Shown: positions 1 through 4,387 of the stretch, one piece after another
How positions within the stretch are numbered: the stretch's first letter is position 1
How the letters are laid out: each line of letters starts with the position of its first letter
Source of the DNA: Clostridia bacterium
GTDB lineage: Bacteria; Bacillota_A; Clostridia; Lachnospirales; Cellulosilyticaceae
DNA length: 5,224 nt
Direction: 5' to 3'
Assembly (NCBI GenBank): GCA_029239935.1
Contig: JARBTY010000213.1
Location: 1 to 5,224, forward strand
Notes under the pieces: generated by a model
Told to the model about the DNA's origin: nothing
Seen by the model: the letters and a program-made list of their open reading frames with translations, nothing else
Databases searched by the model: none
Position numbers and translations under genes: made by a program

Positions 1-86
1 ATAATACCTACTAGGGTGACAATAATAGCGATGCTAAGGGTTATTCGGTTTGTTATTTGATTGCGTAAGCGTTTTTGTTTGACCAT
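1..86 (-). CDS. N-terminus of a probable membrane protein (partial, runs off left edge)
   Basis: An open frame begins at ATG (84-86, minus strand) and runs off the window after 28 codons. An AGGAG ribosome binding site lies at 95-99, about 8 nt before the start, which supports both the start and the reality of the gene. The peptide opens with a strongly basic stretch (MVKQKRLRNQ, then ITNR) and passes into a hydrophobic run (about residues 15-28, with LSIAIIVTLVGI). This looks like an uncleaved first membrane segment with a cytoplasmic basic N-terminus. Such N-termini occur in chemotaxis receptors, sensor kinases and diguanylate cyclases, but also in many other membrane proteins, so I assign no function. 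It lies downstream of the iron operon on the same strand, separated by about 200 bp, and probably has its own promoter. Confidence 0.6.
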   Translation of the reverse strand, partial: MVKQKRLRNQITNRITLSIAIIVTLVGI

Positions 87-156
87 ATATATCTCTCCTA
101 TTAAATAGTATTTTGATTAATGTGTTTTTTAAATTTTAAGATGAACCGATTGTATC

Positions 157-162
157 ATTATA
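157..162 (-). promoter_or_regulatory. Possible -10 element for the left-edge gene
   Basis: The minus strand reads TATAAT at 162-157, about 70 nt upstream of the start codon at 86. A second -10-like TACAAT follows at 154-149. No convincing -35 hexamer lies at 16-18 bp from either, and the surrounding DNA is so AT-rich that a chance match is likely. Apart from this and the hairpin noted at 247-284, I see nothing recognisable in the 87-285 spacer. Confidence 0.25.
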
Positions 163-246
163 TAAGTAAGAAATGGAGTATATATAAAGAAAGTTAAGTG
201 AAATGAAATGTTTAAGATATTTTTCTTAATTCAAACACAAATGATG

Positions 247-284
247 CCCTCACCTTATGTTAAGAAGAGGACATTATGAGAGGG
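247..284 (-). terminator. Weak hairpin after the iron operon, possible terminator
   Basis: CCCTC at 247-251 can pair with GAGGG at 280-284, and ATGT at 257-260 with ACAT at 271-274, giving an interrupted hairpin right after the last permease stop codon. In the minus direction it is followed only by a mixed T-rich stretch (CATCATTTGTGTTT) without a proper U-run. It is therefore a poor match to an intrinsic terminator, and partial read-through into the next minus-strand gene is possible. Confidence 0.3.
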
Positions 285-285
285 G

Positions 286-1293
286 TCATTTTCTAAGTAG
301 CAAATAGATAAAATACGGTGCACCTATCAGTGCGGCCATGATACCGGCTGGAATGCCAGCAGATGCTGTTAAAGTACGGCCTAGAGTATCGGCGAAGAGC
401 AGTAACCACCCCCCTATCAAAATAGCAATAGGAATAAATAGCTGATTTCTAGGACCAATAAGTGTTTTAGCCAGATGTGGTGCCATAAGGCCAATAAATG
501 TAATGCCCCCTGTGACGGAGACCGCAGAAGCAGCCAAGGCGACAGCAGTTATCAGTAGTATAATCCGTTCCTTTTGAATAGATACCCCAAGTCCGATAGC
601 TGCAGGTTCACTGAGGCCAAGGAGATTGAGGCGGCTGGCCTTATACAGCGTAAAGGGAATGAGGATGACTAGCCAAGGGAGAATAGCCCAGATAAAAGGC
701 CAGTCAGCACCCCATATACTTCCTGCTAACCATTTAGCAATAAAATCTACTTTTTCCCGTTCAGCAGATGAAATAAGTACAATCATGATACCAGAAAGCG
801 CAGTTGAAAAACCTATCCCAATAAGGACTAATCTATTAGGCTGCACGCCTTCATTCTTTTTATAAGAAAATGCATATATAATGCCGGCTGTTAAAAAGGC
901 TCCAATAAAAGCAACCAGCGGGAGCAGATAGGTAAAGGCACCTGCTTTTATGGGGAAAAATAAAAATAAAACGGCAATAGCTACCCCAGCGCCGGAGTTA
1001 ATACCGATAATACCAGGATCAGCCAAATCATTACCGGTAACACCTTGCAAAATTGCACCCGATAAAGCAAGGGCCATACCTGCAAGAAGGGTAATGATAA
1101 TACGGGGCAGTCTCACAGAAAACAAAACAAACTCTTCTTTAAAGGTTCCCTCCCCAAGAAGGGTAGGAAGGAGCCTGTCATAGGACAATGAAGAGTAGCC
1201 AAGCCCCATGCTGATAATGATTGTTGCGATGATAAGCAGCGTAAGACTGCCTAAAATAATCCGTTGTTTTTTTATCAGGGATGGATGAATCAT
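286..1293 (-). CDS. fhuG: Ferric-siderophore ABC transporter permease, FecCD family (FhuG-like)
   Basis: This is the second membrane subunit of the siderophore importer. It should pair with the upstream permease to form the channel through which the ferric chelate enters the cytoplasm. The protein has 335 residues, normal for the FecCD/BtuC family, and is mostly hydrophobic with about ten likely membrane helices. Family motifs are in order: RLPR at 61-64, a QGVTGNDLADPGIIG block at 83-97 (with GND where the partner has RNP), the ATPase-coupling segment SEPAAIGLGV at 228-237, and GGITFIGLMAPHLAK at 262-276. Its ATG overlaps the stop of the preceding gene as ATGA (1290-1293), which suggests translational coupling. 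A GGAGG at 1306-1310 lies about 12 nt upstream, rather far, but no better start exists before Met29. The family is certain; the fhuG symbol rests on the FhuD-like receptor and on gene order. Confidence 0.9.
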   Translation of the reverse strand: MIHPSLIKKQRIILGSLTLLIIATIIISMGLGYSSLSYDRLLPTLLGEGTFKEEFVLFSVRLPRIIITLLAGMALALSGAILQGVTGNDLADPGIIGINSGAGVAIAVLFLFFPIKAGAFTYLLPLVAFIGAFLTAGIIYAFSYKKNEGVQPNRLVLIGIGFSTALSGIMIVLISSAEREKVDFIAKWLAGSIWGADWPFIWAILPWLVILIPFTLYKASRLNLLGLSEPAAIGLGVSIQKERIILLITAVALAASAVSVTGGITFIGLMAPHLAKTLIGPRNQLFIPIAILIGGWLLLFADTLGRTLTASAGIPAGIMAALIGAPYFIYLLLRK

Positions 1294-2300
1294 AATAGGT
1301 TTTTACCTCCTTTAAGTACGATTAAAAGGAAGAACGGTAGGCCTACCATGGCGATGATAGCAACTAGGGGTGTTTCGTAAGGTGCATTGAGTGTACGGGC
1401 AATTGTGTCAGCAAAGAGCATAAAAGTACCGCCGCAAATGGCTGACATAGGGATGATGAAGCGGTAATCCGTTCCGGTCATGGTGCGTACCACATGGGGG
1501 ACGATAAGCCCGATAAAGGCCATATTGCCCACAAGAGCAACAGAAGCACCAGCAAGAAGGATAATGACCACAAACAACAAGGCCTTTATGTGAGTGGTTT
1601 TTTGACCAAGCCCCACAGCCACCTCATCACTTAAACTAAGTATTGTAAGCTGCCTGGCAAGTATAAGAGAGACTGCAATACCCACTAAAATGAAAGGTAC
1701 AATGACTTCCAGCTGGCGCCATGAAGTACCGATAATACCACCAGCCGTCCACATAGAAATGTCCTTTGAAAGCTTAAAATAAATGCCAATGCCCTCAGCA
1801 AGGGCTGTCAAAAAAGCAGAAATAGCTGCGCCAGCCAAGATAATACGAAAAGGAGAAAAACCTCCTCTTTTTAAACTGCCAATACCAAAGACCAAAGCGG
1901 CTCCTGCTGCGGCCCCAATAAAGCAGGCAATCATGATACCAAAGTAATTGATAGAAGGCATAAAGGCAAGGGTTACAGCTAAGGCTGCATTGGACCCAGA
2001 AGTTAGTCCTAACAGACCGGGGTCAGCAAGGGGGTTGCGGGTCATACCCTGCATGATCGCGCCAGATACCCCAAGTGCAGCCCCAACAAAAATAGCAGCC
2101 AGTTCTCTTGGAAGACGAAATTCTTGGATGATAGAAATATTTTTCCCAGAGGCATCAGAAGTAAGAGCCAGCCAAACATCACCTATCGTAATGTCAGCAG
2201 CTCCAAAGGCCATTGAGACCACAAACATGCCGATAAATATAATGAGAGCTGCAATGAATTTAAAGATGAAAGGGATGGAATGTTGATTTTTTAGTGTCAT
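1290..2300 (-). CDS. fhuB: Ferric-siderophore ABC transporter permease, FecCD family (FhuB-like)
   Basis: This is the first membrane subunit of the importer, 336 residues, full length for a single FecCD/BtuC-family permease (the E. coli FhuB double-length fusion is not seen). Membrane helices begin at about residue 12. Recognisable motifs are RLPR at 62-65, the signature QGMTRNPLADPGLLG at 84-98, the coupling-helix segment SDEVAVGLGQ at 224-233 that contacts the ATPase, and GNMAFIGLIVPHVVR at 258-272. Only 1 nt separates the lipoprotein stop (TAA, 2302-2304) from this ATG, and its ribosome binding site AGGA (2308-2311) lies inside the end of the lipoprotein gene. The two permeases clearly derive from a common ancestor and presumably form a heterodimer. 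Other ferric or cobalamin substrates cannot be excluded from the permease alone, but the Fur box and the receptor indicate iron. Confidence 0.92.
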   Translation of the reverse strand: MTLKNQHSIPFIFKFIAALIIFIGMFVVSMAFGAADITIGDVWLALTSDASGKNISIIQEFRLPRELAAIFVGAALGVSGAIMQGMTRNPLADPGLLGLTSGSNAALAVTLAFMPSINYFGIMIACFIGAAAGAALVFGIGSLKRGGFSPFRIILAGAAISAFLTALAEGIGIYFKLSKDISMWTAGGIIGTSWRQLEVIVPFILVGIAVSLILARQLTILSLSDEVAVGLGQKTTHIKALLFVVIILLAGASVALVGNMAFIGLIVPHVVRTMTGTDYRFIIPMSAICGGTFMLFADTIARTLNAPYETPLVAIIAMVGLPFFLLIVLKGGKNLL

Positions 2301-2301
2301 A

Positions 2302-3243
2302 TTAGTTTCCTAAAAAAACCTCTTCAAAAAAGGCTAATTGGTCTTCTAAAGTAATAGGGTCACTGAAAGAAGCAGATCTAGCATCAAGTTCAAATACGCG
2401 ATTATTCTTAACGGCAGGAATATTCTTGTAGGTTTCAGTTTCCTCGAATGAATGGTCAGCGTCTGGGTGTTTGCTGAAAATCACATAATCTCCGGCAAAG
2501 TCAGGGAGTACTTCGGCTGAAATCGCATAATACCCGGCTTCAAGAGCTGATTCTTTTACTTTTTCAGGCATTTCAAGCTGCATTGCCTGATAGAGAAGTT
2601 CAGTGCCGCGGGCCCAGTTATCGCCAAATACATAAAGCTGTTTTTCAAAGCTTTCAATGACAGATACCGTAGCATCTTCACCTATTTTAGCTCTGATTTT
2701 TTCGCCTGTACTTTCAGCACGTTTTTTAAAATCATTTACCCAGTCAAGGGCTTCTTGTTCTTTATTAACAAGCTTACCAATTGCAATGTGCTGCTCTAAA
2801 TAATCCAGTTTACCCCAAGTATAGGTTACAGTAGGCGCAATTTCATTTAATTTATCAAGGTTGTTGATATTTGATAAGGCAATGATAAGATCTGGCTCTA
2901 ATTCAATAATTTTCTCTAGGTTCTCATCAGATACTTCTTCAACATCTTTTAATTCTTCTGCAAAACGTGGATTCGTTTTTGACCAAACATCAATACCCAC
3001 GATATTAAGATCTAAGGCGACGGCATTACCAGTAAAACCAGAGAGTAAAATAACCCTTTGAGGGTCAGCTGGTACTTCAATAGGGCCTGTTTCAGACTCA
3101 TATGTAATGGTTTCGGATTTAGTTTCTAAAGGGGTGTCTTTTTCAGTAACGTCGCTTTGACTAGCAGTACTTTGACCGCCGCACCCGCTAATCAGTGATG
3201 CAAATGCCAGAAGGCATGGAATGAACAGATTTTTTATTTTCAT
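2302..3243 (-). CDS. fhuD: Siderophore-binding lipoprotein of the ABC importer (FhuD-like)
   Basis: This is the extracellular receptor that captures the iron-siderophore and delivers it to the permeases. The 313-residue protein starts with a lipoprotein signal: basic MKIK, a hydrophobic core, then lipobox ISGC with the lipidated Cys at 21. A polar Ser/Thr/Glu linker follows to about residue 50. The rest is a class III (helical backbone) periplasmic-binding fold, with the family start IEVPADPQRVILL at 55-67 and EPDLIIALSN at 116-125. The stretch ATVSVIESFEKQLYVFGDNW (191-210) followed by ARG, and later FAGDYVIFS (249-257), closely recall Gram-positive FhuD/FhuD2 hydroxamate receptors. Trp210 and Arg212 match the conserved GDNWxRG element, whose Trp and Arg contact ferric hydroxamates in FhuD2 as I remember it. 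The start has a strong AGGAG (3253-3257), 9 nt upstream. The hydroxamate assignment is from remembered similarity, not an alignment. Confidence 0.88.
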   Translation of the reverse strand: MKIKNLFIPCLLAFASLISGCGGQSTASQSDVTEKDTPLETKSETITYESETGPIEVPADPQRVILLSGFTGNAVALDLNIVGIDVWSKTNPRFAEELKDVEEVSDENLEKIIELEPDLIIALSNINNLDKLNEIAPTVTYTWGKLDYLEQHIAIGKLVNKEQEALDWVNDFKKRAESTGEKIRAKIGEDATVSVIESFEKQLYVFGDNWARGTELLYQAMQLEMPEKVKESALEAGYYAISAEVLPDFAGDYVIFSKHPDADHSFEETETYKNIPAVKNNRVFELDARSASFSDPITLEDQLAFFEEVFLGN

Positions 3244-3245
3244 TT

Positions 3246-4040
3246 TTAGTTTCTCCTTTTAGTTAAGTTATAAGTGACACACATAGGTTTATTTGTTCTG
3301 GGGTCTTGACCAATTACGGCGTCAATATGAAATACCTTTTTAAGTACCTCATGACAGATGACTTCCTCGCAAGTACCAGCTTTTATGATCTCGCCGTCTT
3401 TGAGAGCGATAATATAGTCCGCAAAGCGGGCAGCCTGATTGAGGTCATGAAGCACCATGACAATGGTGCGCTCCTGCTCGGTATTTAACTTTTGCAGCAG
3501 TTCTAAAACCTCTAGCTGATGGGCCATATCCAGATAGGTAGTGGGCTCATCAAGAAAAATAATATCAGTCTCTTGAGCAAGGGCCATAGCAATCCAAATT
3601 CTCTGACGCTGGCCTCCTGATAGGGAATCTACTGGGCGGTATTTAAAATCAGCAGTTCCGGTGACTTCTAAGGCCCAGTCAATAACCTCATGGTCTTTTT
3701 TTGTCAACCGGCCAAATCCGCTTTGATAGGGAAAACGGCCATAAGAAACCAGTTCTCCAACTGTGAGGCCACTGGCGCTTTCAGGGGTCTGAGGAAGAAT
3801 GGCCATTTTTTTAGCAAGCAGTTTGGTATTTTCCTTTGAGATATCCTTACCATCTAAAACAACAGTCCCAGATTGGTGAGAAATAATACGGGTAATCGCC
3901 TTTAGAAGTGTCGATTTGCCACAGCCATTTGAACCGATGATGGTAGTAATTTGTTTATCTGGAATCTCCACATTAAGGCTTTTGACAATTAAGTGTTCAC
4001 CATAACCAATGTTGAGATTGTTTGTATAGAGACGCGCCAT
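3246..4040 (-). CDS. fhuC: Ferric-siderophore ABC transporter ATPase (FhuC/YusV-like)
   Basis: This cytoplasmic ATPase powers the importer and is the first gene of the operon. All nucleotide-binding motifs are intact in its 264 residues: Walker A GSNGCGKST at 36-44, Q-loop Gln84 (LPQTPES), signature LSGGQRQR at 140-147, Walker B IIFLDEP at 160-166 with Asp164 and Glu165, D-loop TTYLD at 167-171 and H-loop His198 (VLHDLNQAARFAD). The LDEPTTYLDMAHQLEVLELL wording is typical of Gram-positive siderophore ATPases such as FhuC and YusV. The start at 4040 is set by a perfect GGAGG (4048-4052) 7 nt upstream. The stop is 2 nt before the lipoprotein gene. In some Bacillota one such ATPase serves several receptor/permease sets, so it may not be exclusive to its neighbours. 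Confidence 0.95.
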   Translation of the reverse strand: MARLYTNNLNIGYGEHLIVKSLNVEIPDKQITTIIGSNGCGKSTLLKAITRIISHQSGTVVLDGKDISKENTKLLAKKMAILPQTPESASGLTVGELVSYGRFPYQSGFGRLTKKDHEVIDWALEVTGTADFKYRPVDSLSGGQRQRIWIAMALAQETDIIFLDEPTTYLDMAHQLEVLELLQKLNTEQERTIVMVLHDLNQAARFADYIIALKDGEIIKAGTCEEVICHEVLKKVFHIDAVIGQDPRTNKPMCVTYNLTKRRN

Positions 4041-4076
4041 GATAGGACCTCCGATTATTGAAATAAGAAATCAATC

Positions 4077-4095
4077 GATAATGACAATGATTATC
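4077..4095. promoter_or_regulatory. Fur box (iron-responsive operator)
   Basis: The 19 bases match the classical Fur consensus GATAATGATAATCATTATC at 17 positions. In the Bacillus 7-1-7 view, 4082-4096 (TGACAATGATTATCA) differs from TGATAATnATTATCA at one base only. It lies about 7-25 bp downstream of the predicted start of the leftward iron-operon transcript, where bound Fur-Fe(II) would block transcription. It is more than 70 bp from the rightward promoter, so the nucleoside hydrolase is probably not under its direct control. Confidence 0.92.
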
Positions 4096-4108
4096 AATGA
4101 CGCCTTTA

Positions 4109-4137
4109 AGTATAAAGGTAGAATTGCCAGTTGTCAA
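4109..4137 (-). promoter_or_regulatory. Sigma-A type promoter of the iron-siderophore operon
   Basis: On the minus strand a perfect -35 TTGACA (4137-4132) is followed after 17 bp by -10 TATACT (4114-4109). The predicted start is near 4102, giving a leader of about 60 nt with the Fur box at its beginning. So strong a promoter fits a gene set held off by a repressor when iron is plentiful. Confidence 0.85.
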
Positions 4138-4170
4138 CCAATATCTTAATTGTAAAAATAAGGATTGGTT
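4136..4170. repeat. Imperfect palindrome between the divergent promoters
   Basis: AACCAAT at 4136-4142 is repeated inverted as ATTGGTT at 4164-4170. After one bulged A (4143), five more positions pair (4144-4148 with 4159-4163, one as T-G), around a 10-nt AT-rich centre. The arms overlap the last bases of the leftward -35 and the first bases of the rightward -35. This could be an operator for a regulator acting on both promoters, or a chance AT-rich palindrome. It is outside both predicted transcripts, so it is unlikely to act as RNA. Confidence 0.4.
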
Positions 4171-4197
4171 CACATCAGCATGACAATATGTTACAAT
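4169..4197 (+). promoter_or_regulatory. Extended -10 promoter for the riboswitch-hydrolase transcript
   Basis: A -35-like TTCACA (4169-4174; five of six bases match TTGACA) is 17 bp from TACAAT (4192-4197), which is preceded by TG at 4189-4190, an extended -10. The predicted start is near 4204, about 48 nt before the riboswitch aptamer, giving a leader of about 184 nt before the hydrolase start codon. Confidence 0.7.
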
Positions 4198-4251
4198 AAA
4201 AAAGCAATTGAATATTTAAATCCATAAATCTGCTGGCTTTGATTTGGCAGG

Positions 4252-4286
4252 ACTGGTTCGAGAACTCCCAGTATAAAAAACTAAGG
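4252..4286 (+). promoter_or_regulatory. preQ1-I riboswitch aptamer
   Basis: The sequence has the hallmarks of the small preQ1-I class. Stem P1 forms between ACTGG (4252-4256) and CCAGT (4268-4272). The loop begins TTCG and ends with C4267 directly before the 3' P1 strand, the place of the Cyt that pairs with preQ1 in known structures. The tail is the characteristic ATAAAAAACTAAGG (4273-4286), an A-rich strand that lies in the P1 groove. The pseudoknot P2 is short: G4262-C4281 and A4261-U4282 pair, and C4259-G4285 may close it as in the Thermoanaerobacter aptamer. Ligand binding holds CUAAGG in the pseudoknot, the same bases used by the antiterminator. The motif is recognised by eye; an Rfam covariance search would settle the class. 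Confidence 0.9.
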
Positions 4287-4319
4287 ATTTATAATGCTGT
4301 CATAAAGCGGTATCCTTGG
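4281..4319 (+). promoter_or_regulatory. Antiterminator stem of the preQ1 riboswitch
   Basis: CTAAGGAT (4281-4288) pairs over eight positions with ATCCTTGG (4312-4319), one of them U-G. The left arm is the tail of the aptamer and the right arm is the core of the terminator hairpin, so the structure excludes both the ligand-bound aptamer and the terminator. It should form when preQ1 is scarce and allow transcription of the hydrolase. This is a reading of complementarity, not of measured folding. Confidence 0.7.
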
Positions 4320-4333
4320 GTACGGCTTTTTTT
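4304..4333 (+). terminator. Riboswitch-controlled intrinsic terminator
   Basis: GCGGTATC (4307-4314) pairs with GGTACGGC (4319-4326) around a CUUG tetraloop (4315-4318), with one G-G mismatch and one U-G pair. AAA at 4304-4306 can extend the stem with the first Us. Seven Ts follow directly (4327-4333). With preQ1 bound, the antiterminator arm is trapped in the aptamer and this hairpin should form, stopping transcription 55 nt before the hydrolase start. That makes the switch ligand-OFF. Confidence 0.75.
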
Positions 4334-4352
4334 GTTATAAAAAAGCTGTACC
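4319..4352 (+). other. Long leader hairpin that reuses the terminator 3' arm
   Basis: GGTACGGCTTTTTT (4319-4332) pairs with AAAAAAGCTGTACC (4339-4352) over 14 continuous positions (one G-U), around a 6-nt loop. It takes up the terminator 3' arm and U-run and has no U-run behind it, so it is not itself a rightward terminator. It may lock the read-through RNA in the antiterminated form or protect the 5' end of the mRNA. Confidence 0.55.
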
Positions 4353-4387
4353 TGTTCTCAAATAAGAGAAAAGAAGAGGAAAAGAAG

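Noticed and set aside
87..285. A possible small gene or RNA in the spacer left of the iron operon.
   Set aside because: No frame with a ribosome binding site and no conserved RNA motif could be recognised; only AT-rich sequence, a weak hairpin and a possible -10 element are visible.
1948..2286. Open frame of 112 codons on the plus strand, antisense to the first permease.
   Set aside because: It lies wholly inside a well-supported permease gene, has no family resemblance, and has the biased composition expected from the complement of a membrane-protein gene. The same applies to the other shorter antisense frames in the iron operon and under the hydrolase.
286..4040. The ABC importer might carry queuosine precursors, given the neighbouring preQ1-controlled gene.
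   Set aside because: The Fur box, the FhuD-like receptor and the FecCD permeases all point to ferric siderophores, and the two units are divergent with separate promoters.
4253..4272. GGTTCGAGAACTCC resembles the T-arm of a tRNA.
   Set aside because: No acceptor, D or anticodon arms are found around it, and the CCAG...AAAAAACTAAGG context is fully explained by a preQ1-I aptamer.
4294..4305. A tiny reading frame ATG CTG TCA TAA in the hydrolase leader, as a possible leader peptide.
   Set aside because: It has only three codons and no ribosome binding site, and it lies inside the riboswitch expression platform.
4319..4352. The long hairpin as the riboswitch terminator.
   Set aside because: Its U-run is inside the stem and none follows the 3' arm. 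The hairpin at 4304-4326 with seven trailing Us fits a terminator and overlaps the antiterminator correctly.
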